A stretch of 64,000 nucleotides of DNA from Beaufortia kweichowensis (Eukaryota; Chordata; Actinopteri; Cypriniformes; Gastromyzontidae), in assembly GCA_019155185.1 (NCBI GenBank), contig CM032814.1, forward strand, positions 1,972,647 through 2,036,646, read 5' to 3'. Below are positions 1 to 9,984 of this stretch, in pieces (position 1 is the stretch's first letter; each line of letters starts with the position of its first letter). The notes under the pieces were generated by a model. The model made no database searches. It had not been told where the DNA came from and saw nothing but the letters and a program-made list of their open reading frames with translations. The position numbers and the translations under genes are program-made.

Positions 1-1620
1 TAATAATTATTTTCTAACTGATGTAACTAGTAAATAGTAGAGTTAACAACAGAACTGTCTTACGTTTCAAAACCTTGTTGTAACACAATTAATAGAGCTG
101 CTATGTATAGTATAGTAATATAGTAATATACTATGCACAGTAAAAGTCGCTTTTGTAAATGTAGGAGGTTTCTTTTCCAGTGGTTGCAATGTTCATTCCT
201 AACCAGGTAATTCCATCTAGTGGCCGTAAGTGGTAAAGATAAAAATATGTGAATTCCATGATACTGCACAAACGACTGTGTGGTAAAAGATTTTGCAAGG
301 GCTTGTGTATGTAGGTATGAACTTGACAGATGCTTCTATCAATAGTTACTTATATCACATTTAAACTATAGTGTTCCCTGGGAATCACAATAATTTTGTT
401 AAATATGATGTACCAACTCAGCTACAGAAAGAGATTTCCTTGTAAAAAGAATCCTTATTATTACAACAACAATGACAACAACAACATTATCATTATTATT
501 AAGCCATTGTTTCTGCTATTTAATCCTGCAATTCACAAGGTCTGTTTGTTCTGTGTGAACGCCGTACCACTAGGTGGTGGTAAAGATATGGTTTCTAATG
601 TGCCAGCACGAACTGACGTGTTAAGACGTATTTTACGTGATAACATGCAGTGTAAAATTACGGGTTAACACGCAAATACGACATGTCCACACGTTTTGAT
701 AAAAATGGCCTTCCATACTGTTAATTCACTGAGCAATAGGATAGACAGGTGTTTCTGTTTGCAGCATCCACACAAACCCATTGTGAATGTGAACCCATAA
801 CCAATATTCAAAAATAAGCTCACCGCATTAAAATAAAGGACAAAACTTTACTGACCGTGACTGAAACACATTATTTCCACGTTTCATAGGGATGTTACCT
901 CAGCGTCATGGCCACCGAAATGTTTAAGCATAGATAGTGGGGGTGGGCAGATCGATCCTAATAGCGATAGTATCGATACCAGCGTGGGTATTGGTACCGA
1001 ATCGATACTAGTCTGACAAGATCGATATTTTAGTTTAAATGTCTATATTCTATGCTATTGTCTCGTTGTATCAAAGAGCATACATGGGTCTAAATACACG
1101 CAGAATCATTTCACATTGAACGCAAACGTTGCTCCTCCTCTGGGCCGGTTGCACCAGCTATGCGTAAGTGGTCACTAACTCTACGTTCTACGTTCTAACT
1201 AAATATTTACGGAAGCCTCTGCCCATGCGCAACAGTCGAGATGACAGCCAGATTTGATTACATCGATGAGCTCATAAATAATAAAGAACGTTGTGTTTGC
1301 AGACTAATTTTATGAGACATACATCATCTTTTGGATATGTGTGATGATGCTGACATGGCTCTGCACGTTTGCTCTGAGAATTTATTTTCTTCCTGTTTCT
1401 TTTGTTTTCCACGAGTAGGCTATTTGGATATTTTTTATTAAAAATGTAATGCTTTGGTTTTGACAAAACGTTTTTCACGTTTAGTTCAGGCTAGTCAGGA
1501 TCTTATAATATTTCGCGGATTTCAGACTTTTCCTGTTTATCGTTTATCGTTCTGTTTGGCTTGAGAAAAAATTACGTCATTTTATGCGACTACGCATTCC
1601 TACTAACAACGTTCTGCCCT
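1..1620. other. AT-rich intergenic stretch, no gene seen
   Basis: No convincing coding sequence is visible on either strand; the short open frames have low-complexity, AT-driven composition. A patch at about 944-1032 is dense in ATCGAT and TATCGATA words and looks like a decayed transposon end of a type common in fish genomes, but no partner terminus was found. Confidence 0.5.
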
Positions 1621-1622
1621 AA

Positions 1623-1897
1623 CGTAAGTTACGGATGTAACTATGGATCTGTGAGACTGAAGGATGACCGTCACTAACGGTCTAAATAGAATGATGAGCT
1701 TCGTTCCGCCTTCTCTCGAGACCTTATGTAAACAAAGTCATGCCCATGACCCCGGAGGCGGAACTCCCGCACGTATAAAAGCGTGTTTAACTTCCGGCTC
1801 GTTCTCTTACCTTGAACGCCCCAGAGTTCCGAGCGACAAGGATTAGTGGCAGTCATCCTTCGGTCTCACAGATCCATAGTTACATCTGAAACTTACG
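1623..1897. mobile_element. Inverted-repeat (MITE-like) element with 46-bp arms
   Basis: The left arm at 1623-1668 is the reverse complement of 1852-1897 with about four mismatches; both arms contain TGTAACTATGGATCTGTGAG. The core is GC-richer than its surroundings and holds a TATA-like word (ACGTATAAAAGC, about 1770). Open frames run through it on both strands (about 60 codons each), which is expected of a palindrome-rich core and is not taken as coding. No clear target duplication was found. Part of the core motif (AACGGTCTAAATAG) recurs at 3289-3303, beyond the hAT insertion that follows. Confidence 0.6.
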
Positions 1898-1909
1898 ATC
1901 TGTTTCGAC

Positions 1910-3266
1910 CAGGGGCGGATCTAGGATTTTTTAAAGGCAGGGGCCACAGTGGGGCCACAATTTACAGAGGGGGGCCAAGTATAACGTGCAATTGTTTTTC
2001 ATTAATCAATTGCTGCTGGCACTAGCAGATTTCTGTAACGACACACTGAAGATGGAGTTGGAGAATGATGTAGGTTTATTGATGATAAACAGAGATGAGT
2101 ACAGGCCAGTAAGCAGACAACACAAAATTTAAGGAGTACACAGGTAACTATCCTCAGACAGAGGAGTATGGCTGCAGTAACAGTAAGTCTTTATAATACA
2201 CAGGAGAAAAACCCACTGGAGTAACAGGTAAGTCTATAATACAACGGAGAAAAAAAACAAAACAATAGTTGAAGTAACAGGTAAGTCCGTCCTATCTTAA
2301 AAAAGAACAATTCTTGGTTTTGTGACTGGCGCTTAAAGCGTTTGAGAAATTCGTTCATATCTATTGTCTTTGCCCTCCTGGATTCAATACTCAATACTCC
2401 AAGGTGATTCAAGCGGTCATCCCCCATTGTTGTTCTCAGGTGGTTTTTAATTAAATTAAAATTGCAAATCTGAGTTTCACATATGAACATAAAATTATTT
2501 TCACCTTTTGTCCTCATCTTGATGTGCCTAAATTTTGCTAACCTGGTGGAAAAGGTTGGGAGCTGCATTGCTCCTTGCTGACTGCTACTTGATTCTCTCT
2601 CTCTATCCCTCTCTCACTGCTGCCACTCTCAGCGGCAGCCATAGGCTCTTTTATTCAGAAACCATAAAATGTCCCTCGCATCATCCTCTCCTCTTCATGA
2701 TTTCCACCTCTGCCAAACATTGTGGTTAACAAAAATTGCTGATTTTAAACACTTCAGTATTACACTTCAGAATAACTTAAGTAATACAATGTTTTCTGTA
2801 AACTTTGTTTGCATTACATTTATTTACAACAATTAATGTCTGGCAGTTTGGTATGACTGAATCCTATAGGGATTTAGCTGCTAAACAAATCAAAAGCTTA
2901 ATTAAAAATCCGTCAACTTTCCCGTGTATTTTACGCTAGCTATCGGGCACTCATCGAGTCCTGAGCTGAAGAGAATTTAAGTGACATCAACCATAATATG
3001 CTTTTTTACTTTAAAGTTTTGAATAGGTACTTACCGTTAAGGGGACGAAGACTATGACTGAAATCATAAGCACAGTGCACTAGCGGCTGTAGACAGAAAC
3101 CGTTAAGCAGGTTGATTTTCAAATGACGAACCGACAATACCGACGCAGCCAATAGAGAGCTTTGATGTAAATCAGCGATGACTGACAGGACAGGGGCACT
3201 TCAGGGGCCAATCAGATTTCAACCGGGGCCGGTGCCCCTCTGGCCCCACCCCTAGATCCGCCACTG
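1910..3266 (-). mobile_element. hAT-type DNA transposon, decayed, with 8-bp TSD
   Basis: The ends are CAGGGGCGGATCTA on the left and the complement of CAGTGGCGGATCTA on the right. They are flanked by a perfect 8-bp direct repeat, GTTTCGAC (1902-1909 and 3267-3274), the target-duplication size of the hAT superfamily. At 1357 bp it is too short to be autonomous. It keeps a piece of transposase on the minus strand (about 2305-2568). It is inserted in sequence related to the preceding inverted-repeat element. Confidence 0.85.
2305..2568 (-). pseudogene. hAT transposase C-terminal (dimerisation) fragment
   Basis: The minus-strand frame reads an N-terminal MRTKGENNFMF-like stretch, then DDRLNHLGVLSIESRRAKTI and a short DMNEFLKRF tail. 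This has the pattern of the C-terminal hAT dimerisation region of ZBED/TTF-type transposases: a conserved 'RL..L..LSIE' helix followed by an acidic residue and F. The frame then runs into unrelated low-complexity residues and stops. Nothing of the catalytic core or the BED finger is left. It sits inside the hAT ends at 1910 and 3266, which supports the call. Confidence 0.6.
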
Positions 3267-3274
3267 GTTTCGAC

Positions 3275-4185
3275 CTCACTGACCGACAATAACGGTCTAA
3301 ATAGGATGACTCATGTCAACAGGGTCGTGAGGAACTACAGAATCCGCACCATTAGCTCCTCGCTGGGCAACTGACATTAAAACAGCAGCGCTCACAATTA
3401 AGCATACATTGTGTGCCTTGGTTGACAATGGTTTTGGACATTGATGACCCTTTTTGGAAACACTTTTGAACTGCAAAAGTGGCAAAGAAAATAAAATGGT
3501 CCCACGCTAACCTACAATGACAAACACCATACAGTATTAATTAGCTATGCAATATGAATATGAATATAAACTGGGCATGGGGCCAATGGCACACACAACT
3601 TGCATTAATGACAACAGTCATTTTCCAAATTAAACATGTTTATTTTAACATTTATTATTATCATTAACATAAAGAATAAAAGCTTTTTATGTTTTATGGT
3701 ATCCCACAAGATACAGAAAAGAAAAATACTCAGAAAAGCACAGACCTTCTGTCTATATTGGTATCTATATTGTTTTTTCTTATTAAACAGTGCCTTGAAC
3801 AGTAACAAGGCAATACATTTACATAAAGAAATTAAAGGTTTTCAAAATGTTTAATGGTATCCCACAAGATACAGAAAAGGAAAATACTCGTGTCTATATT
3901 GACTTTTTTTAAACAGTTCCTTGAACAAAAGGTGCTACATATCTGAGATATGCACTTATTGCTCTTTAACATTGAAATGAATTGCACCAACAAAAATACT
4001 ATGCAGTCTTTAAGTGCACTTTCAAGAAACAGAAACAAACTTGTTTCCTAACTGTAGAACTAAACAGTGTCAGCCAGACATAATTTAAGTTGCTTCATTT
4101 CTCAATATTGACAGTACCTCTCCTAGACTTCTTAGAAAATCCAGCTTGCCAGCGAACATTTTGGCTTAACATAAAAGGCAGCAAT
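3275..4185. other. Intergenic stretch with a local direct duplication
   Basis: No gene is seen. A segment around 3693-3740 (TGGTATCCCACAAGATACAG core) is repeated at about 3852-3900, about 156 bp downstream, with neighbouring AACAGT(G/T)CCTTGAACA words also repeated. This looks like a short tandem duplication. Confidence 0.5.
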
Positions 4186-4189
4186 CATT

Positions 4190-4510
4190 ATCATTTAGAT
4201 AATGGTCTGGATACGGGGCCCAACCTTGTTATCTGCCCAGAGCATGCAGTGATGACAAGAACAGAACTGGGAATGTTTGTGCACATCCTACACATTAACA
4301 CAATCTCAGAGAGGAAGCAATGTGACTTTGACACCTCTGCGACTTTCTTTTTCAACTCTGCTAACACTGCTGTGCTACCTGCAGGACATTTGTCTTAATG
4401 TGGTCAACTAAAATGGTTAGCTCACTAAATTTTTCATCCATGTGTTCAAATAGCCTGCACACAGAGTTTTTCATTTCAAGTTCAACATCTTGTAGGCCCT
4501 CCAGCACCTA
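4190..4510 (-). pseudogene. RING-like/coiled-coil gene fragment
   Basis: Read on the minus strand from about 4510 to 4385, the sequence gives a helical, acidic stretch (EMKNSVCRLFEHMDEKFSEL) that ends at a CAG|GTAGCA donor-like site. Further down (4345-4190) another frame gives ELKKKVAEVSKS and then a Cys-x2-Cys pair (LMCRMC) and a lone Cys-Ser-Gly. The order (coiled coil, CxxC, hydrophobic strand, Cys) is the same as in the RING-like fragment at 8203-8844. I read it as a more decayed relative. The family is not firmly identified. Confidence 0.35.
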
Positions 4511-4618
4511 ATTTTCTTTAGACAAAAAGACAAAATGAAATAGACATTTCCATTACTTTACAGACAATGTCAGTGTTTCATTTTAATGCAGTCTATCTGT
4601 GACATGTTTACAGTATCA

Positions 4619-4891
4619 TGATCATCAAGAGTATGAAGGGTCCGTGTACGTTTTGATCAGTTTATTTCCTATTTGGAATGGAATAAAAGAAAGAGAAGTC
4701 GACTCATTTGTTTGTTGTTTCGTTTGTTCAGAAAAATGAAAAAAAGAGATTTCGGCTCGATTTCTCATGTTTCGTTTGTGGTTTACAAATCGGTTTATAG
4801 TTTCGATATTTCATTCGCACATGTGGGCGGCGCTGAAACACCCCTTCCATCTGATTGGTCAAATCGCTCCGCCTTCAGTAAGGGGTTTTAA
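4619..4891 (+). repeat. Left terminal inverted repeat of the THAP/RING unit
   Basis: It pairs with 8885-9163. It contains runs of CGTTTGTT-type words, a GATTGGTCAAATCGCTCC stretch (an inverted CCAAT box) and a GC-rich segment, GTGGGCGGCGCTG. Confidence 0.8.
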
Positions 4892-5040
4892 TTCTGTCAG
4901 GCAGAATAAAAGTCAGTACGAGTGCGGCGCAGAATATAGAGTATGGGGGCGTGACGTAACGGCTCTAGCGCCGCGATGGCTGATGGGAAAAATCGCCATA
5001 TTGTGAGGCCACTTGTTCTGACGCACCAACGAGTTTAGTC

Positions 5041-5289
5041 ATGGGAAGAACCTGCTGCTGTGTTGTTGGATGCAATGTCCGTTCACATGATCGACGTGGG
5101 AGAAAAATAGACAACGGTCTTTCTTTTTATTGTTTTCCGGCCTGGAAACAAAACAAAGGGAGTCATGTGTCTGATGTTACAAAGCAGAGACGGATGGCCT
5201 GGATATCCGCCATAAGACACACGGACATATGTTTCGCAGATATCCCAAGATCACTTAAAGTGTATTCCAGGCATTTTCATTCAAGATGA
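5041..5289 (+). pseudogene. THAP-domain ORF (82 aa), damaged zinc site
   Basis: The ATG at 5041 opens an 82-residue frame beginning MGRTCCCVVGCNVRSHD. It continues with FYCFP, a WISAIR helix and ends VYSRHFHSR before a stop. This is the layout of a THAP (C2CH) DNA-binding domain: C-x(2-4)-C near the start, the FP pair, a central Trp, then the 'VCSRHF' C-x2-H pair. Here the expected third Cys is Tyr, so one zinc ligand is missing, and the frame stops right after the domain. The gypsy insertion begins 16 bp after the stop. It was probably the N-terminal exon of a transposase or a transposon-borne protein. It is unlikely to fold as a functional THAP finger now. Confidence 0.7.
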
Positions 5290-5305
5290 TTCTCAACGAT
5301 GTTAT

Positions 5306-5563
5306 TGTCACAGCCCCATGTGTTCTCCCGGACTCCATTTCCCATAATCCCTTGCACTCCTCTCACCTGTTTCCACTTACTCGTCTTCTGTGATCACCTG
5401 CACCTGCCCACCGTCATCAAGGACTCCCCTTTGTCTTTGTCTCGTGTTAATGTTGTGTGAAGAGTGTATCGTGTGGTTTTGTTCCTGTATCAAAGTAAAG
5501 ATTATTCCTTGTGTATTCCTGTCTCCGAGTTTCCTGTCTTCAAGGTACACCGCACCGGTAACA
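5306..5563 (+). repeat. 5' LTR of the gypsy-type element (258 bp)
   Basis: TG...CA ends. It lacks a roughly 19-bp segment (ACTCTATTTATACCCTGCAT region) that the 3' LTR keeps. That segment includes a TATA-like word, so the 5' copy has probably lost its promoter core. Confidence 0.85.
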
Positions 5564-5597
5564 GAACACGAGACCCAAACAACAAAAGAAGAGGAAG

Positions 5598-5726
5598 ATG
5601 TTCCCCTCGGTGGATGATCGCCTCCGCCAGAGTCAGGGGGAGAGGCCCTTGCTAGCCCACTCCTTGTACTTCCTGGCTCTCTGTGAGATGTGGGACCTGG
5701 GACCTCTACCTACGGCTGTTTTTTGA
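5598..5726 (+). CDS. Short ORF at the start of the LTR element interior (42 aa)
   Basis: The frame begins MFPSVDDRLRQSQGERPLLA, continues HSLYFLALCEMWDLGPLP and stops at 5726, shortly after the 5' LTR. Position and composition suggest the N-terminus of a Gag-like protein of the parent element, but I do not recognise a domain. It may be part of a longer frame broken by mutation. Confidence 0.3.
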   Translation: MFPSVDDRLRQSQGERPLLAHSLYFLALCEMWDLGPLPTAVF

Positions 5727-5782
5727 GCTCAGCCTGACGGCTGCCGTCCAGGATAAGCTGCCTGGGAGGGGTCCGTAAGGGA

Positions 5783-6418
5783 GTGTCAGGGAGTATGGGG
5801 AGTATGAGGTTCCTGGCTCCGCCCCTGAGGTTCCTGGCTCCGCCCCTGAGGTTCCTGACTCCGCCCCGGAGGACCCTGACCCCGAGCCGCCTGACCCCGA
5901 GCCGCCTGACCCCGAGCCGCCTGACCCCGAGCCGCCTGACAGGGCCTTCAAGCTCCCGCCCAGCCTCCCTCTCCCGCCTCTTCTGTGTCCTACCTGGCCG
6001 GCTCCCCTGTCTTCCCCAAGTCCCCTCAGTCCCTCTGCCTCTGCGCCTCCATGCCCGCCACCTAGGCTGGGGCTCGCCTCGGGCCTTCCGGGCCCTGGCG
6101 CCTACATGGAGTGCAGCTCCCCTTGCTCCGCCTCCTGCCTCCGAGACCCAGACTCCTCTCCAGCCCTCCGACCCTACAGCTCCACCTCTGCCCTTACCTC
6201 CCTCGCCTCCACTGTGCCCCGCCCTCGCACTACCTCCACTGGGCTCCCTCGTCTCTCCGGCCTCGCCTTGGTCTGGAGTCGACCTTCCCTCTCCCTTGGC
6301 CTCCCCTTCTCCACCTTCGGCTCGGCGGTGCGTCCCACAGGCTCGGTCAGGCTCCCCCCTCCCTCCGGCTCCTCCGCCGTCCCTCGGTCCCTCCACTGTC
6401 AGTGGCAGCTCTGCCTGA
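5783..6418 (+). other. Proline/serine-rich GC-rich core with overlapping open frames
   Basis: This stretch is open for over 200 codons on the plus strand (two frames: 5783-6418 and 6106-7020) and for 271 codons on the minus strand (6525-5710). It contains three copies of AGGTTCCTGGCTCCGCCCC-like words (about 5807-5866) and four copies of a 15-bp unit CCGCCTGACCCCGAG (about 5878-5938). Long frames on both strands follow from the lack of A/T-rich stops, so coding is unproven. No reverse transcriptase, protease or integrase motif is present. Confidence 0.4.
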
Positions 6419-6726
6419 TCCACTGCTCCATCTCGGTCGGCAGAGCTGTCGGTTCCGCCTCGGCCCTCCGGGTCTTTCAAGTCGCCCTGGCTCTGCGGCT
6501 CTCCATCTCCGCCTGGGGATCCCACGTCCCCGGTGACGGTTCTGCCGGTCGGGTCCCCGGATTCGTTACTCCCTTCTCCGTGGCTCCTCCCACCATCATC
6601 GCCACCCTGGCCGGATGGACTTTATCTCACTGCCCTCGTCCTCACCACCTTATCCTCCTCCAGGACCCCCACCCTCCCTCCTCTGTTGGTCCTTCTGCGG
6701 CGCGAGCCTTCCGGGAGGGGGGGTAC

Positions 6727-7002
6727 TGTCACAGCCCCATGTGTTCTCCCGGACTCCATTTCCCACAATCCCTTGCACTCCTCTCACCTGTTTCCACTTA
6801 CTCGTCTTCTGTGATCACCTGCACCTGCCCACCGTCATCAAGGACTCTATTTATACCCTGCATCTCCCCTTTGTCTTTGTCTTGTGTTAACTTGTGTGAA
6901 GAGTGTATCGTGTGGTTCTGTTCCTGTATCAAAGTAAAGATTATTCCTTGTGTATTCCTGTCTCCGAGTTTCCTGTCTTCAAGGTACACCGCACTGGTAA
7001 CA
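6727..7002 (+). repeat. 3' LTR of the gypsy-type element (276 bp)
   Basis: TGTCACAG...GGTAACA. It is near-identical to the 5' LTR except for the extra ~19 bp with TATTTATACC and a few substitutions. Confidence 0.85.
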
Positions 7003-7007
7003 GTTAT

Positions 7008-8200
7008 GAACAATATTTAAATAAAAAAAACATTTTTCTTAATGCAAAATGTGTGTAAAATGGCCATAAACAAGTTTTTCCATTATATACAATGTATTTA
7101 TGATTGTATCTAATTTGCTTATTAATGTGTTTTTGGGGCAACGTAGAATGAACAAATAAGTGCAATAATGAGAGTAATAATTAGCAAGATTTTCATAATA
7201 ATAAGAATTTTGATATATAATGTTTTCTCTATTCATTTGTTGTGTCTCCCAAAATGTGTAATGAACAAGAGGTTCATATTTTGATTTGAAACTCCACAAC
7301 ATTTTCCCGAGATGCTGATTTAAGTACAAAATATTATCATGTTTTCATAAGGGTGTTACACTTGATCACTAAATTAATGTCATCTGTTTTTAAAGACCAA
7401 GGAGTGGTCATGGTGAAACATCCAATTATTTGTCATTTCTGAAAAGCCCTGAACATGCTCTGTACAGGACATCCAGACTTAAAACTGTAATGTCTCAGAG
7501 AAATCTCTAAAACATAATGTCCATAAATTGTCCAAAATTTCAGTCATTCCAGGAGTCAGTCATCCAGGTCAATCCAAAAACCTACAGCTGTTGCAAAAGT
7601 AATTTACATTACTTTTAAAAATAATTTACATTACTTTTAAAAATAATGACAGAAATTTATTTGCAACACATCCAACATATATATGAACATTATTATTATT
7701 AACTATTATCATGATAATTGGCTCCGCCTAGAGCTTTAATGTTTCACCAAACTCTAACTGGTCGGACTTGGTTTCCTAAAAAAGTCCCATTGACTTGCGT
7801 TATCTGAGCAATGAAGGCCGTAATACTTAATGCTGTCCACTAGAGGGGCAACAGGATAAGGAGTCTTTTCAGTCTGCTCTTTCCTACTGTTTACATCAGT
7901 TTAAATGACAAACATGAAAAAAAAATATGACAAACATTTTATGGATTTCCAAAATTTGATGTCTGCACGCAGATGTGTAGGTCAAAAGTACAATGGAAAA
8001 TGTAATAACATTTTTATTATATTCTCAACAAAATGTTATTTTTATTACATCCTCAACAAAATATTATATCCTAAACAAAAATGCAGTTTTAGAACTTGAG
8101 GAGATGTATTTAGTGAAAAACAAAACTCACAAAAAAGGTGACTTCAAGAACATTAGGTAGAACATGAGATATTACTGTATGGCAGGAACTGCAAATAAAC
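7008..8200. other. AT-rich interior of the THAP/RING unit
   Basis: No coding sequence is supported. Short direct repeats are present (AATTTACATTACTTTTAAAA twice at 7600-7640; ACAAAATRTTAT words at 8030-8065). Confidence 0.4.
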
Positions 8201-8202
8201 AA

Positions 8203-8844
8203 TTACACAAAACTCTTAGTGACTTCCAGAACACTAGATAGGCCTGCAACTTCTGTGATAACAAAATCCTCTGATCTGCATTTAGGGCACTGCCTTGAGT
8301 TCTCCATCCATTGGTTGAGACAGACCTTGCATCCTACCACACTCCTGCAACATGAGGAGAACACAGGTTCTTCCATGATAGCTGGGGGGGAATGAAGAAA
8401 ACATAAAAAGTCAGCATTAACTGCAGCTGGTGCCAAACATACATGATGTTTTTAAAACATTAAGTAAAGTAAAATGACATCAATTACAGCTGATATCATG
8501 GCTGAACATGAGAAAAATTTTGGCAGTTAATGCAAGACCCAATTCTATATGCCACATGCTTGCAACTTAATGTATCAGTGATTATCCATGCTACTGTGTT
8601 AGCACTAAATGTGTTCCTTCTAGTTTATTTTGTTTCGGTTAGGACATTTCAAGATGCAGTTTTGTGTGTATGTGTGTGCACCTCTGCAAATTAGGCACAT
8701 GAAAGTGTCCTTTAAGATTGTTACTACGTTTGTCCTCTGTGCTGCTTCCTGTGTGCTAGAAACAATCGCGTGAGTCTGCTTGGACACATTCTCCAACAGC
8801 TCCTCGATTTGTGATCTGAGGGTTCTGAAGGACAGGAACAGCAT
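8203..8844 (-). pseudogene. RING-like protein gene fragment, two exons
   Basis: The minus-strand exon 8844-8682 encodes a helical region (LRSQIEELLENVSKQTHA) that ends in DTFMCLICR at a G|GTGCAC donor. The exon 8381-8203 follows a C-rich tract and CAG acceptor in matching phase. It encodes EEPVFSSCCRSVVGCKVC, then a helix with NQWMENSRQCPKC and a short tail to a stop at 8203. The spacing C-x2-C ... C-C ... C-x2-C ... C-x2-C is that of a RING/U-box-like E3 ligase zinc domain preceded by a coiled coil, with the usual His apparently replaced by Cys. Upstream exons are missing: an acceptor-like TTGCAG precedes 8844, and the right inverted repeat begins about 40 bp away. So it is the 3' part of a gene caught in or carried by the unit. 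Confidence 0.55.
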
Positions 8845-8884
8845 CTCTGCAACTATTTTAAAATTAAATTAAATTTTAAATTAA

Positions 8885-9163
8885 TTAAAACCCCTTACTG
8901 AAGGCGGAGCGATTTGACCAATCAGATGGAAGGGGCGTTTCAGCGCCGCCCACATGTGCGAATGAAATATCGAAACTATAAACCGATTTGTAAACCACAA
9001 ACGAAACATGAGAAATCGAGCCGAAATCTCTTTTTTTTTTTCATTTTTCTGAACAAACGAAACAACGAACAAACGAGTCGACTTCTCGTTTCTCTTTATT
9101 CCATTCCAAATAGGAAATAAAATGATCAAAACGTACACGGACCATCAAGATTAATCATGATCA
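8885..9163 (-). repeat. Right terminal inverted repeat of the THAP/RING unit
   Basis: Reverse complement of 4619-4891, with a slightly longer T-run (about 9031-9040) and scattered substitutions. Confidence 0.8.
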
Positions 9164-9984
9164 TTATATTAGATTATTACAAATTATACCACTGTGAAGA
9201 GATGCTTAATGTTACTGCATGTAGCCACTGCAACCTATTTTACTGTATAAAACGTATACAAATAATGTATACAAAACCCAGGGGCCCTTCACCATAAAAA
9301 ACGGCAATAGCACAGGATGCTATTTAGATTGGCCACAGGACAAATTATTATTCATGGATGCATTTTTCTGCTGTCCTCGACGTCTGCTACATATATTATT
9401 TGTTTTCTTACTGGTTTAGCCCTTCTGATGGGGTTCTGGAATGTGTTAAGGCCGTGGTGCGACAGGAAAGTTGTGTTGAAGGGCCTGCAACTGGTGTTAA
9501 AATGTGCTTGTCCCTGAAACTGCAAATGACCCCCTTGTCTCGCATCAGGGTAGTCTGAAATTGTCCTGATTGGTCTGGAAAAAATGTCTCTCTTGTTAGG
9601 TCGTCCTCAAAATAAAGACTATCTGGCTCGACTTAAAGAGAAGGAAACATTGCAGTTGGATTTATGGCATGCGCAACATTGCCATCTATTGATCAAATCC
9701 AAAACCGCAACCGAGGTCGGATAGATAAATGATTACATACAGTATTAATATTAATCATAGATTTGATAAATAATACCTAAAGCAGATATATATGGTCAGA
9801 TCTGCCCCATGCCTTTCATAACACGATAACACCGGCTATAAGCTACACAATGTTTGTGTGTTTGTTACAAAATCAAACTCTGAAGCAACAACCAAGATGC
9901 GTATAGTTAAAAATGAAACAAAGTCAGTTACCCAGCTAGAAATGTTTAGTACTAAAAACATCCCCAAGAGAATATGTATTCCCT
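9164..9984. other. Intergenic, nothing recognised
   Basis: No supported gene or repeat boundary. Short open frames around 9317-9558 overlap in two frames and have no recognisable domain. Confidence 0.4.

Larger units (their letters stand above)
5306..7002 (+). mobile_element. Short gypsy-type LTR retrotransposon (non-autonomous), TSD GTTAT
   Basis: Two direct repeats begin TGTCACAGCCCCATG and end GGTAACA. They are flanked by a perfect 5-bp duplication GTTAT (5301-5305 and 7003-7007). The internal part is only about 1.16 kb, GC-rich and proline-rich, and has no reverse transcriptase or integrase. A purine-rich run (GGGAGGGGGGGTAC, about 6713-6726) directly precedes the 3' LTR as the polypurine tract. 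It is nested in the THAP/RING unit, just after the THAP stop, and must depend on enzymes supplied in trans. Confidence 0.85.
4619..9163. mobile_element. 4.5-kb unit with long inverted repeats carrying THAP and RING-like genes
   Basis: About 255-270 bp at 4619-4891 recur in inverted orientation at 8885-9163, with high identity from GGTCCGTGTACG inwards to CCTTCAGTAAGGGGTTTTAA. Outside GGTCCG both arms carry TGATCAT at the same distance, so the ends may be about 20 bp further out. Between the arms are a plus-strand THAP-domain ORF, a nested gypsy-type LTR element and a minus-strand RING-like two-exon fragment. THAP domains occur in P-element, Kolobok and related transposases. No transposase catalytic core is seen here, so this looks like a non-autonomous or internally deleted DNA transposon. 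The target duplication is unresolved. Confidence 0.65.

Noticed and set aside
4090..4398. 102-codon plus-strand frame
   Set aside because: It starts at a non-ATG codon, shows no domain, and overlaps the better supported minus-strand RING-like fragment.
5710..6525. 271-codon open frame on the minus strand through the gypsy core
   Set aside because: It overlaps long open frames on the plus strand. The sequence is GC-rich with few stop-forming words, the peptide is low-complexity Gly/Arg, and no start context or domain supports it.
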